A stretch of DNA of 64,000 nucleotides, taken from NCBI GenBank assembly GCA_963691655.1, contig OY829327.1:87184019-87248018 (forward strand). Reading direction: 5' to 3'. The position numbers and the translations under genes were made by a program. Below the pieces are notes generated by a model. It did no database searches. It worked only from the letters and a program-made list of their open reading frames with translations, and was not told where the DNA came from. Positions 48,389 to 60,580 of the stretch are shown here, one piece after another. Within the stretch, counting starts at the first letter, position 1. Each line of letters starts with the position of its first letter. The stretch is from Toxonevra muliebris (Eukaryota; Arthropoda; Insecta; Diptera; Pallopteridae).

Positions 48389-49518
48389 TATACTGCAATT
48401 ACAATAAGCGATTTAAAATTTTTTGTTTTCTAAGAATACTTAATTTTTCACTGAACTAATAGCAATGCTTTAAATTTTCTCAGTAACTCTTCATCAGTAG
48501 AAAATTCTTTCAAATTTTTTTTTTTATTTTTTTTTTTTTTTTTTTTTGATAACTTGAACTTAATCTTTTAACAAGTCAAAGTCACAACACATAAGCGTTA
48601 AATACATAAAAAGAAACTCAAAACCTTTTAGACTTTTGACAAACTTCCTGATGCTTCTGGAATCCCTTTGCTGTTTGGTGCTGTTCTGAATCTAAATAAG
48701 CAGCACCTAAAGTAGCAGCTTCTCATATACTCGTATAATCATCTCCTCCTCACGTGTGCAACAACAACGATGATTACCACATATTTGCTTTTTTTCGGCT
48801 TACTACATTTTCATGTCGTTATATTTTTTCTCTTTGCTGTGCAGCCAAGTGAAGATCTAAAGAAATGACAGTCAAGACGTATGAAGTAGAACAAAAAAAT
48901 TTTTAACAAAACCATCTTTTTGGTTCTTTTTATTGTTGTTGTTGTTGTTGGTTAGGTATGAGTATGTGGCTTGGGTATGAGTATGTCATGTGCAGAAATG
49001 ACATGACCGCCGCCATGTTTGACAAGTCCAAAAACAACAACAAATAGAAAAAAAAAATATACACGAGGTATAAAAAGCAACAACAACCACAAGAAACTGG
49101 AAAAAAATGAAAAAAAAAAAATATTTTTACTTTGTAGTTGATTGCAAATGTTTTAAAATTAAAAAGAAGCGAATTGCAAAAGGCAACAAAAACGGAAAGA
49201 AATAAAATAAGAACGAGTAACGAGCATAAAAAGCCATTTTGGTTAATGTTTTTTGAGCTGTTGTGTTTTTACACACTCAGCGAAAAAATATGGTAAATTT
49301 GTAGTTAGCTTAGTGATAGCGCTTTCGATTAATTTTAAGAGGGAGAGGTTAAGGGATAAACACCACTCTTAAGTTAATATAATTTAAAAAAAAAAAAAAA
49401 AAAAAACTTCAGCTTCCAAATTCTATAACCAATGGATTATTTAATGTAGGAATACGGTCAATTGTGTAGGCAGAAAATTACTTGGCGAGGAGGGCTAGTG
49501 AAATAACGAGAGGAGATG
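48389..49518. other. Intergenic AT-rich stretch
   Basis: Homopolymer runs (T-run 48518-48547, A-run 49387-49405), TTG-triplet repeats near 48934 and a short direct repeat GGTATGAGTATGT at 48954 and 48974 were noted. Nothing coding is visible. Confidence 0.5.
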
Positions 49519-49752
49519 GTGTACACTAGCTCGGGTCGGTCCCCATACAAAAAAAAAAGTTTGAAAAGTCCAACACCTATTTAAAAGCTTATGTGGAGAG
49601 TATCTCGAAACCAAAAAAAAAATTTTTTTGGACCATCCTAAAAACAGCCAAAATGAATTTTTTGTCATAACTTTGGTCTGTTACTCAAAGTTCCTATCCC
49701 CCTCAATGCAATTTTATTTATCACAAAATGAAAGCCCTTGCAAAATCATTAA

Positions 49753-51314
49753 CCCTCTCAGGATTTTCGTACACATATGTGTACGTTAATTTGAAAATTT
49801 TTCTCTACTTCGATTTAAACTTTAGCTACACACCCTTGATATTACCGATTTTCTTGTTCAATCCTCTCTATTTCGGCGTTAGTTTTATTACAATCGAAGT
49901 AGAACTGGCAGCCTCGCGTTTTTTATTCGTCTTCGAAAATCGTCGATTTCAAAAAATCCTTAAAAATACTAAATAATAAAAATGTGAGGAAAAAAAATTT
50001 TGTGATATAAATGGAACCTTCTTATGTCGATACAAATGCATTTGGTACGAATAGGAGTGTTCTGGTGTTTCTGGTGTGTGGTTGATTATTGTGCACATAT
50101 GTGTACAATCGGAAGAACGGGGAAAAATTTTCGAATGTACACGTATGTGTACATGGCCACTTTATGAGCATTTTCCATCTATTTCCATGCTTTTTCTGGC
50201 CTTTTTCTTCATCATTCTGCTCATAATAATCCATTACGTATTCCTATCAACAAATTTTCGCAAATAGATTCGAAATTGAGCAAGAAAAGGCTGTCGTTAG
50301 TATAGATGCGAGAGCTGGATGAACAATCTAACGATGAAAGCGACGTCGCCAATTTTCACTTCAAACAACAAGATGTCCTTAGTTCGTTGGTACGACAACA
50401 AATGCGTTCACTTGCTTTCCACATATGTTGGAATCGGGAAAGCAGAAAAAAAGACCGCTATTGCCGCAAAACGAAGCACTTTATTAAAATCGACAGGCCG
50501 GAAATTGTTAAAGAATATAACCAAGCGATGGGCGGCGTAGATCTCATGGACTCTCTGGTGGCGCTTTACCGAAATTATCCAACCAACCGCAGATGGTACA
50601 TGCATATCTTTTACCATATGTTGAATGTTTCTACAGTGAACGCTTTGATTTTATGGAAAGAGAAGCGTCCTGAAGGAATGGATCTGTTGGAGCTTAAAAG
50701 TGAGGTCACCAATGCTTTAATTTACACTGGAACCGACATTAAAAGAAACAAAAGAGGCCGACCGAGCGAAAGAGACTCCGCAGAGCCGGTACCGAAGAAG
50801 CGGGTGGTTGATGACAGTGTTAGATACTCCGTAGGGGATCATTGGCCAAACCATAGCAGCAAGAAGTTTGCAAGCAGATGCCGCCGTAAGGGCTGTGATC
50901 ATAGAACTCGATACAAATGCAACGGTTGTAATGTGTCGCTCTGTTCTGAGTGCTTCCAGCGATTCCACACACTTGAATACAAACCTTTTCTAGTTATATA
51001 AAATATTCCATATTTCCATACATTGCATATAATTTGTTTTTGAGAGAATTTTTAATAAAATATCAAAAATGAACATTAAAATTCAATTTAATTAAAAAAA
51101 AATATCTAATTTAGCTATATGAAGACGGGAAACGCTGGCTTTCACCTGGGTGAAAAAAAGTTCCCTGAAATTTTTTTTGTACACATATGTGTACATCGGG
51201 TATGGCTAAATCTGGACAGGTAAAAATCAGGAAAAAATAGAGACCGCTGAACACGAAAATCAACATCCCGATCCATTTTTTCCATCACAGGAAGTACACT
51301 TTCTCCTTAGAGGG
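49753..51314 (+). mobile_element. piggyBac element, internally deleted
   Basis: CCCTCTCAGGATTTTCG at 49753 and the inverted end CTCCTTAGAGGG at 51314 are flanked by TTAA (49749-49752 and 51315-51318). The opposite arm of the host element has a single TTAA at the same place, proving the insertion. Four copies of the palindrome GTACACATATGTGTAC (one or two changes allowed) lie at 49769, 50091, 50137 and 51179. Confidence 0.93.
50306..51001 (+). pseudogene. piggyBac transposase, C-terminal part with internal deletion
   Basis: Only the start (about MRELDEQSNDESDVAN) and the last third of a piggyBac transposase are present; the central domain with the first two catalytic Asp residues is missing. 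A block RWYDNKCVHLLSTYVG is in another frame (about 50380-50440), so a frameshift is also present. The frame then gives YNQAMGGVDLMDSL, matching the GGVDxxD motif with the last catalytic Asp pair, and NRRW at the same spacing as the essential Trp of the moth enzyme. The C terminus is a Cys/His-rich zinc-binding domain from CRRKGCDHRTRYKC to CSECFQRFH, used for end recognition. The stop is at 50999-51001. Inactive. Confidence 0.9.
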
Positions 51315-51568
51315 TTAAATTCTTGCCCAAGAAGTATTCCTCTAAAGCCATAAACAAACAAGTTATAGCTACTTAAATTTTTTATGCACTTTTAGTTTTA
51401 ATTAAGTTCGAATTTTTTTGTTGTAGCTCATTTAGTGCTTATAATTTTCACAGAATTTAAATGCCATTCGTAAAACAACCATTGGTTTGTTCGTGTTGTG
51501 AGCGAATCTGCACTTGCAGCCACTGATGAAAAGAGCATGGACCATAAATTTGCCAAACTGAAAAGCCG

Positions 51569-51829
51569 TTATCGCTTTATCCTATTTAATATGTGCTTGG
51601 AAATAATTTCGTAATAATATGTCGACACTTTCAATTTGTCAACGATATCTGATATTTCCTGATCATCCTCAATTGAGCCAGGAAGGTAACCTTTGAAATA
51701 CGGAAATGTTTCTGGAATACCTGAAAAAACATCATTTTTAAGTTCAATGTCATTTTCATTTCTAGCATCATCAATTAGTTGTACAAAACTATCCAAAGAC
51801 AACAATCTCAGTACGCACTGACCCCACAA
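51569..51829 (-). CDS. Unrecognised 86-codon open frame
   Basis: It reads MWGQCVLRLLSLDSFVQLID and continues with an acidic stretch NENDIELKNDVF and a Lys/Tyr-rich C terminus. I do not recognise it. It lies in the unique centre of the 49519-54627 element, so it could be a remnant of that element's own gene or of a captured host gene. Composition is less repetitive than its surroundings, but no start context, splice site or homologue supports expression. Confidence 0.25.
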   Translation of the reverse strand: MWGQCVLRLLSLDSFVQLIDDARNENDIELKNDVFSGIPETFPYFKGYLPGSIEDDQEISDIVDKLKVSTYYYEIISKHILNRIKR

Positions 51830-52099
51830 AAATGTATGGCATTGACGGGTTTCAACGTTGGATTCTAAGTCGAACTTGCACTGGCAAATTAGAAATAGTT
51901 TTTTTCCAATTTGCTTCGTCGAATTTTTAACGATGCTTTAATATAGCATAATGTTTTTCCAACTATTGGAATCATTACTAGTTGTCCCAATTTTCAAAGA
52001 GTCTTTACTATATAACTACCGGTATATAATACTCTGCAACAATTTTAGAGTCATGGGATCTAACGGAGAAGCGATCAACACAGGTCGGTGGTACTGGCT

Positions 52100-53247
52100 C
52101 AGAGTAACAAAACCCTAAGAGGGGTTTAATTAACTTTTAATTTACATATCAAATCAACTACAATATTAATAAGGCTAAGGGCATCCTTGGTTTTGTTAAA
52201 AGATAGTCTAAAGAATTTAATCAATATGTCACGAAATCACTTTACACTGCACTTGTAAGACCAGTTCTGGAGTATGATTCTGCTGTGTGGAACCCTCAGT
52301 ACAACTGTTATGCTGATAAGTTGGAATCTGTGCAAAAACAGTTCCTCTTGTTTACTCTACGTTCGTTACACTGGAGTCCATCACAGCACCTCCCTCCTTG
52401 TGAACAACGGTTAAAACTTATAAGCTTGTGAACTCTTCGGAGTAGAAGAGTTATGCTAAATGTGATGTTTGTGACTAAATTCTCAATTCTTACTCATTGA
52501 AATCAAAATTAATGTTCCAAATCGCTGTTCTAGATATCCAATTCCTATTAAACTTGATGCTTGTAGAACAAACTATGCTCAAAATAAACCTTTTCGTTGT
52601 ATGTGTAATAATTTCAATTCTCTGCACGACATTTTTGACATTTCCGACTCTCTCCAGTATATAAAATTAAATGTATTAAATTTTCTTAATCGTTAAAAAG
52701 CTGATGATTACTAATAATCTGTAGCTGTAAAGAAGACCAAATAGGGATTTATTCTCCCCAATCAGCGCTTTATCAGGGCATTCCGGAATGCATCTGAATC
52801 GGTCACCAAATCCGTACGATGTACCCCTCGTGCGGATGGGCGGGTAAGTGGGTCCGTTGGGATTCGTTCGTTAAAAAGTTAGCTCGCTCTTAAATGTTTT
52901 AGCCTTTCAAATTTGAGCTGTTTTAGTGTATTTTTCAGTTCTATTTTCTGTTTATACAATAATAAAAACAAAAATTTGAAAACCCAAACATTATTAAAGT
53001 CTATACATTTTTGTTACTAGTATTATTGCTTATTTTTTGCAAAAGTCATACAATGGATTGTTTAAACTTCTTAATATGGAAAACTCTATAATGTTAAAAT
53101 TGTTTTTGTTCTTATTTCGCTGAAGAAAGTAGTAAAAACTGAGTACTTAATTTTTAGAAAATAAGCTGCAAGAGGCAAACTTTGAATGCCTATAACTTTT
53201 AAAAGCGAGCTAACTTTGTAAAACCCTTTTAGGGTTTTGTTACTCTG
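52100..53247. mobile_element. TIR element (CAGAGTAACAAAACCC ends) containing a LINE fragment
   Basis: CAGAGTAACAAAACCCTAA at 52100 is mirrored by TTAGGGTTTTGTTACTCTG ending at 53247. A second inverted block just inside (AGGGGTTTAATT and GTAAAACCCTTT) is weaker. No 8-bp TSD was seen. A degraded LINE reverse-transcriptase end occupies 52165-52696. Confidence 0.55.
52165..52696 (+). pseudogene. Non-LTR retrotransposon reverse-transcriptase C-terminal fragment
   Basis: The + strand frame reads KGILGFVKR, a stop, then SKEFNQYVTKSLYTALVRPV and LEYDSAVWNPQYNCYADKLE. It continues with SVQKQFLLFTLRSLHWSPS. The LVRPVLEY...VWNP...ESVQKQF pattern is typical of the thumb region after the palm domain in jockey- or CR1-like elements. 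Later parts shift frame, and the sequence ends near LNVLNFLNR. No poly-A tail or TSD was identified. Confidence 0.75.
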
Positions 53248-53483
53248 GACTTGTACTATCGACCATTGTTGGCTGATTCACCGTTAGAAAAATGTGTTGC
53301 ACAGTGTAATCATTAAGTTTACATTTTTTTGGAGCACTTATGTATGATTTTTTAAAGAACCATAAATATTGAATTTCGTTGATCATCTTGCGTTTTTAGT
53401 TTTAAATATTAGTCTTTCTTTTTGAGCTACAACAATAAATTCGAACTTAATTAAAAAAAGTGCATCAAAAATTTAAGTAGCTA

Positions 53484-54242
53484 CACGCAAAGAAAAAAAA
53501 ACGTTTATCGCCCGTTTGTGGAGAATATATTACTTTCACGCTGAACAAAAACGTTTCTGAGGAACGTTGCCGTGTTTGCAGAAACCAAAACTGTTTTCTG
53601 CATAAGATTAACAATTTTATGATAAACGAAAATTCGTTCACGATAAAATTAAGGCAATTTTCTTTTCTGGCAAATGAAAAAAAAAACGTTTCTGCTAAAC
53701 GAAAGTCCACAACTCTCTTCTCTTTTTATTTTCGTTTTCCTCTCATCTCGCTCTCGTCGCAAAAAGAAGCAGCAGCGACGCTTACATTCAAACTCCACAC
53801 AACAACAAATCAACGCAACATAACGGGAAGTATCATTTGTCAACGCATTATTGAAGAATTTTGATTGTGCAGAAAATTTGATTTAAACAAAAACCACAAT
53901 AAAATGCCAATGTACATATGAAAACTGTTTTCGCTTTCTTTTTTATATTTTTCAGGGAAATATTTCATTTTATTGCAAACGTTTTTAGTTCATCGTAAAA
54001 GAATTGAACCGTTTATGATAAATAAATGTTCGTTCATGGCAACCAAATAGAAACGTTTGTGAAAAACGTTTTTCGGTAATCGTGACAGAATTGAATCGTT
54101 TATGCTAAATAAATCTTCGTTCATGGCAACCGAATGCAGTCGTTTATGATAAATAAATGTTCGCTCATCATGAAAACATTCCATGAACGAAGTTCGTTTA
54201 GTGAAAATTTCATTTCTGAGAAACAAATTTTTTATTTGCGTG
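53484..54242. mobile_element. TA-type MITE (CACGCAAA ends), copy 2
   Basis: CACGCAAAGAAAAAAAAACG at 53484 and TTTTTTATTTGCGTG ending 54242 are inverted and flanked by TA. The left arm of the host element reads GTTATAGCTAC at 51371, the uninterrupted site. Compared with 20475-21217 this copy has extra ATGATAAATAAATGTTCGTT-type repeats near 54010-54160. Confidence 0.88.
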
Positions 54243-54627
54243 TATAACTTGTTTGTTTATGGGTTTAGTTGAATACTTCTTGGGCAAGAATTTAATAATT
54301 TTTCAAGGGCTTTAATTTTATGAAAAATAAAATTGCATTTAAGGGGACAGAACTTTACGGAACAGACTTCAATAGTGAAATATGATTTCGGAGATGAATA
54401 ACATTTAAAAAAGAAATATTGTACTCGTCAAGACGTTTCCAATAATGTATTATTTATGAATATTGGATTCCTAATACCAAAGTTATGATAAAAAGTTGAT
54501 TTTGGCTGTTTTTAGGGTGGTCCAAAATTTTTTTTTTTTTGTTTGATTTCGAGATACTTCCCACATAAGCTTTCAAATAGGAGATGAACTTTTGAAACTT
54601 TTTTCTTCGACTTACTCTAGTGTACAC

Positions 54628-55754
54628 GATTGCTCACGTGTATGAGTGTGAAAAACAAATCTGTATTTGGTAAATATAAATGAATATAAAAGAAACGCAA
54701 TAAATAACTGATGTCTCTTGATGCTCTAAACATTTCCAGAAAGATGGTCATGGAAGCAAGTGAATTGTACAGAAATAAAACTATTTTACTATTATTACCA
54801 ATTTTTTTCTATGGCTGTATGCAACATGTACCTGTACATAAGTTAGTAATAAGAGACAGGCATGCCACATTGTTACATTGTACGTACAATGTATGTATGT
54901 AAAACAGACTTTCCAGTAGACGGTGCTGTCATTTACAAACACATACATATACCTAAATATATGTAGATATGAATGTGTATGTGTTGGTATTTTTAGCAAA
55001 TAAAAAATATTTTAAAAGAAAATTTGCGCTTAACTGACAGAAAAGTTAATAATTTTTTTTTTTTTTTTTAAGAAATGGAAAATTTAAAATGTGTTAAATT
55101 GTAAATACAAAAGAAGAAAAATATACATACATATTGAAATAAAGTGGAACAAAAATTGAGAACGTACAAAAACTCATCGTGTGCTCATTAAATATTTATA
55201 AAAAAAAATTGTATATTTATCAAAGGATATATTATTTTTCTTTATTTCACCCTACCAATACAGCATTCATTAATTTCGGTGAATATCAATTACTTTTTAT
55301 CTCTTTTGGTTCTTTATGCCAAATGAAACTGTTAACTTAATTTCCATATACACATACAAAAGCATGCATGAATATTCACATATATTGACTTACCTTCAAC
55401 CGCAATTAAGCAGCGGCAACAGCAGCAATGCTGCCAAACACATACATATTCTTCAAAGAATATAATCAAACATGCAACATTAAAAAAAGAGATGGCAGCA
55501 AAAGTAACGAGCTAAATTTTTACATCACTCACCCTCCCCCACCCGCTTACTTGCTCATTGCCTAATTTTCCTTTAGTTAAATGTTGAATTGGTGGTTGTC
55601 AAAATGCCAAATTGAATTCATTAGCAAAGACAAATTGTATTCGATCGACAACAACGACAAAGTAGAAGTGGGCTGGAGGGGAGAGGGAGGGGGGGGGGGG
55701 CTACTCGTCATTGACATGCAAACATGTAGCAATAACAACAACCACATGCACCAC
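54628..55754. other. Intergenic stretch without recognisable genes
   Basis: AT-rich sequence with microsatellite-like (ATGTATGT) and T-runs. A G-run occurs at 55690-55700. Short open frames are not supported by motifs. Confidence 0.5.
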
Positions 55755-56669
55755 CAAGGCCGTATTTAGGGGGGAAGGGAATTTTTGGGGGTTCTGACCT
55801 CCCCCCGAAATTTAAAAACTTTCTTCTATTTTTTGATATTCATTGCCAGTGGATGAAAAAAAAGTCAAAATAAAATCTATTGAACAGTTCTTAAATATTT
55901 TTTACTTCCATCGGTTTCTTTCTAAAAAGTCAAATATAAAAAAAATAAACTTGAAATCTTAGTTACACTATGCGACCAGATCCGATTTGTTTTCTTTGAC
56001 ATGAGGTTTGACTTTGGATAAAAAAAGATAAGGTGATGCTGAGCAATTCTGCATTGATAGTTTTTCTAGGTCAGTAACTGTTTTTGATTTACAGTTTCGG
56101 GTTTAGGGCTCATTTGGAAGGGCATGATTCAGCCTCTAATTTCTAGATTTCGAAGTTTGTAGCACGCCAGTGTTCAGCTCTCCAATTTTTAAAAATGGCC
56201 ATAAATTCTATTTTAGGGTTTTCCATCCCATTTTTTCTAAAACGTGGCGTGATAGGAGATTTTTGAACTCAGATTCGTGTTCAGTATAAAAAATTCATTG
56301 ACAAACACTAGGAACCACTTTATTCGCAAATCCCATGTAGGGCAGTAGTAGTGGATCAGCTCCAAAGTTCTAGGAAACAATCTTAAAATGTAATTAACCC
56401 ATTATTGCTCAGAGCACCCCGTCTCGGAAGACCTCTTTCAATGCAGTAACTGCACGAGTTTCGGGAATATAAGCCAACCTCATCCGGATTCCTTATCATG
56501 GCCAAAATTCCCACTGATAATCATTTGAAAAAAATGAGCCTCTGACTATTTTTAGTATTTTTGCTAATTGTTTTGAGGTCGGGCTCATCAACAGTAATGG
56601 CAAGTCAATGTCAATTTTCTTCGAATGAACCCCCCCTCCCCCCCGAAAAAAATCCTGGCTACGGCCCTG
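55755..56669 (-). mobile_element. hAT-type non-autonomous element, copy 4, perfect 8-bp TSD
   Basis: CAAGGCCGTATTTAGG at 55755 and CTGGCTACGGCCCTG ending at 56669 are the same ends as copies 1-3 in inverted orientation. TGCACCAC flanks it exactly on both sides (55747-55754 and 56670-56677), fixing the TSD length of the family at 8 bp. The 915-bp interior is non-coding. Confidence 0.93.
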
Positions 56670-57678
56670 TGCACCACTCTCTCCCTCTCTCTTCTGCTTC
56701 TAATGAAATAAGGCAACTAGAAAAGTTGAAGCATAAAAAATAACGTTACCTAAGCAAATCCAAATTATACTAATTTCCTGCAATCATATACAGACATATG
56801 TATTCATATATGTTGATACATACAAACATATGTGTATTAGATAGAGCGTGAGTTAGCAGTTAGCAGCAACAAGGGTGAGTATGCAAAGAGCCAAATGACA
56901 TTACATATTAGAGAGTATCTTTGTTGCAAATGTTTTTTTTTTTATTTTGTTTTTGCTTCTTTTTTTTTTTTTTGTGTATTTATTACACACATAACTGTAA
57001 TTTATTTGTGACAATTTGTCATCGTGAGAGAGCTCTGATGCTGCTGTCGCATCGACAACAACAAAACAATTAGTAAGCGAGAGAGTGAAAGGGTTGGAGT
57101 GGAAGGAATTATATTTTCTACCTCATTTCTTGTTCTCAGATTAATACAGTTATGTGTGAATGTGTGGTTGAATTGGTCAAGGTAGAAAACTTTGAGGTAA
57201 CAGGAGCGTCTTTTATATTTATGAAAAAATTTACATTAATTTAATTAATGCAAGCATAAATATATGAAAAACTTGCTCATCTGTGCTTGGACATTTTGTT
57301 TTAATTATATGTAGGTACTAAATTTTAAGTGGGTTAAATTTTTCTCTATCAAATATTATTTATAATAATCCATTTTACACATATCTGCCTTGCAAACCTC
57401 GTACACCTAATGCTGACCTGCATTCGCGTCCGTCAGTGACAAATGCCAATCAACTGATGATACTTCATACTCATGACGTGCATTTAATAACTTTTTCTCC
57501 ATACATGCACAAAGATATGACAGCCGCTATTACTTGGCAATTCTAATGGAAAAATATATATAAAATATAAAAAATGTTGATATTTATTTTAAAAGTTATG
57601 ATGACGTTGATGCATTTAAGAAGAGTTCAGTGATGGTGGCAGCTATCGCGTTTTATTTTACAACTATGTTCCTACTAG

Positions 57679-57860
57679 CACTAGCGGACTCAGAGATTTC
57701 CCAAAGGGGGGCGAGGGTTCTACTTTTTTAGTCCCTTTAACATTTTTTGATTTATGACCAACGATCAAAATGTATGTGATTTTTATATAAGGAGAGGGTG
57801 GGGTGCTCGTATGTATGCCAAAGGACACCATCACCGCCACGATTTTTTCGATAAGCGACA
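57679..57860. repeat. Partial hAT-like MITE of the TAGCGGA family
   Basis: CACTAGCGGACTCAGAGATT starts a sequence similar to 6325-6510, including the shared ATCAAAATGTATGTGA-like segment. The right terminus could not be found. The right boundary is approximate. Confidence 0.4.
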
Positions 57861-58575
57861 CACACAGCAGGTGTTTTTGATGTAGCAGCTATCGGTTCTG
57901 TTTTGTTTTTTATGTGATAATTTTAACTTGTATTTTAGCAGTTAGATTTAAATTTTCAACTATGAATTTTTTCTTTTTTTCTTATATTTAATGAATATTT
58001 GTATTGCTTATTTATGATGCTAAATTGAATAATGTTTGCAATGGAATAATGATATTTTGATGGGATATTTTTATTATATCTAGTAAACATTTCCATAATA
58101 TTTGTCTGAATCTTGGTGAAAACTACTGAACTTAATATTTTCACTCAGCACATAGAAAATACGCGTTATATGTAAGTGTTGCATTAAAGTAGAATAAATT
58201 TAGTTTTTAAATATTTGCAGCATTTGAATGGGGTGGCATCTAGATAAGAACTGCTACCAATCAGAATTATTATTGTCATCATCACTGCCTGCGTAGTGAG
58301 GAAAATTTTTTCACCAAATTGGCTACATATGAGTGAATGTATGTATGTGTGTGCGATAATAATATATAAATCGATGTATGTATATGTGACAGCATCACAA
58401 TTATATTAATATAGCGTCTCAATTGCACAGTTTCTGATTACTTCTCAGAAAGTCTCTAACCTGAGAAAAGGCCATACCAACAATGGTCGAGTAGACCCAT
58501 GCAATAACAAAATAACTAAAAATTGCAGTATTTTTTTGCTGCTGAATTCATTTATTTTTTGTTTTCCGTGCTCAC

Positions 58576-60175
58576 CTTAGGTTAGGATAGGTTGGAGTGG
58601 CAGCCTTCTGCTTGAAAGCACACTTAAGCACATTTAGGCTCATTGTAATACCACAGTGCGGCGCGACTCCCCCATTTACGGAATGGAGAACCATGAGGAT
58701 TCCATAATGGCTATGTCCTTAATATTTATGGATGATAGCTCGGACAGATTAGTGAAGAAAGGTGAGCCCAGGAGTTTTAGTCTCCTTCTGGCCAGGGATG
58801 GACATTCGCACATGAAATGGAGGACTGTTTCTTCTTCTTCCTCAAAGCCGCAGCCCCCACAGAAGTCATTGAAAAGCAGTCCTAGTCTTTCAGCATGTCT
58901 CCCCATTATGCAGTGTCCTGTGAGCACCGAAGTCGTAATGCTGATGGAGTTTCAGCTAAGGTTGAGTAGCTGTCTAGTCCGTCTATTGTCCATAGTGGTC
59001 CATGTTAGCCTGGTAACACCACAGGTATGCTCCGCTACACAGGATCTTTTTGCTCCCTTAAGGTAGTTTTGCTTAATGGCTGATTTAATAGATGTTATCT
59101 GAAATATCCATATGTCTAGGTACCCAATATAGGTGAACCTGCGAGTGACTCGACAACAAGTTGAGTGAAGATCGGCAGTCAAGAACAAGCTTTGATGTAG
59201 TGAAAACACCGGCAAGGGACTTGATTGCAGCTTGGCTGTCCGTGTAGATGCGGATATTCGTATCGAATGAATCGTTGCGAATAAGCCACTTGGACGCTTG
59301 ATAGATAGCCATTACTTCCGCTTGAAACACGCTGCAATCGTCAGGAAGTCGGAAAGAGAGGCTGAGATCTAACTTACTAGAGAAGATGTCACAGCCGACT
59401 CTTTCCTCCAATTAGGATCCATCTGTATAGATGTCAATTGAATTGTCAGTGACCACCTCGTCATTAACCCATTCCTCTCTACTGGGGATATGGGTGAAGA
59501 ACGTGTGGTTTAAATTGGGGGTAGAGCAAATGTAGTCTACGTTGGTTGAAACGGACATATCGTGGATTAGAATCTTAGCATGGCCAAGGTTCAATCGGGT
59601 TCAGCGAGTTAGAGCACTGAGTCTGGCAGCAGAGCACTTAGCTTGTTGCTTAACCAGTAGTGAAGTTGGCAACCAGTGAAGAATTGCGAAGAGAGTTTTC
59701 GTGGAGGTAGTACGAAGAGCCCCAGTAATTAATATGGCTGCCGTTCTTCTAACCTTATCCAGTGGTTTAAGGTTGACCGCCTTTGCGGTAGCTGGCCACC
59801 AGAAGACGGATCCATAAAGAAGATTAGGCTCAACCACTGCTGTATAGAGCAAGGAAGTGACTCGAGGTTGAAGACCCCATCTTGTTCCTAATGCCCTCTT
59901 GCAGCAGTAGACAGCGCAAGAGCGTACTCTCTCTGCTATGTTAGCTTTCCATTGAAATTTACGATCAAGAACAAGTCCTAAATATTTGACGCGTTTGCTA
60001 AGGCAAAGCGAGGCACCATTAATTTTGGGTGAGGCAAAAGTTGATATTTTATACTTTCTAGTGAAAAGCATAACCTATGTTTTGGCAGGATTTACATTAA
60101 GACCGAATTTACGGCACCAGTGTGACAGAATGCTAAGTGAGTGACATAGCCGTTCTGAAAGAGTAGAAAAAAGGT
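58576..60175 (-). pseudogene. 5'-truncated LINE: reverse transcriptase end, RNase H and zinc knuckle
   Basis: On the minus strand the order is: reverse-transcriptase thumb (from about 60175, with KYLGLVLDRKFQWKANI and LLYTAVVEPNLLYG), then RNase H with IYTDGS, VFQAEVMAIYQASKWL and IYTDSQAAIKSL. These supply the acidic residues of the RNase H active site. HLYWVPRHMDISDN follows, then a C-terminal CGGCGFEEEEETVLHF and MCECP, a Cys/His knuckle. The order RT-RNase H-CCHC is that of I/R1/LOA-type LINEs. A stop (59592-59594 region) and frame changes disable it. Sequence 3' of the gene continues to about 58576. The endonuclease and most of the polymerase are missing, as expected from incomplete reverse transcription. 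Confidence 0.87.
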
Positions 60176-60580
60176 GATACCTTAATCACGTGGAAATATT
60201 GCATTTATGTGTATGAATGCAAATACAAAAATTTAAATTTTGCAAAAATTTAGCAAAAAATTCATATTTTATAAATATACATTTAAAAAATACTTACAAT
60301 ATTTATTTGTTAATAAAATAATAATGTAAAAGAACTTATTACAAAGATATTAACTGCAAGAACATATAAGATGGAGAGAATGAGTTGATCATGCTTACCC
60401 AGCTAAAATTTGATGACAAATTATCAAGCGTATTTTCTAGAATAATTCACAGATTTTGTACCAAAAGTTTTAAGAAGGCATAACAAATTTCGGGTATAAT
60501 TTTCTAAAATTCTTGACACGAAAAGAAAAAAGATTCGAGCTATAAGAAAATATACGAATCTGATTATTTCCAATAAATAA

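Larger units (their letters stand above)
49519..54627. mobile_element. Long-inverted-repeat element carrying insertions in both arms
   Basis: The outer ends GTGTACACTAG (49519) and CTAGTGTACAC (ending 54627) are inverted. Matching continues through ACTTTTCAAACTTTTT-like, TCTCGAAATCAAA, TTCTTGCCCAAGAAGTATTC and TAATTAAGTTCGAATTT blocks to about 51430 (left) and 53425 (right). Once the guests are removed each arm is about 350-450 bp. The left arm holds a piggyBac element, the right arm a TA-type MITE, and the centre another TIR element with a LINE fragment. No TSD was identified for the outer element. Confidence 0.82.

Noticed and set aside
58656..59066. 136-codon plus-strand frame
   Set aside because: Antisense to the RNase H / zinc-knuckle end of the LINE that is clearly coded on the minus strand.
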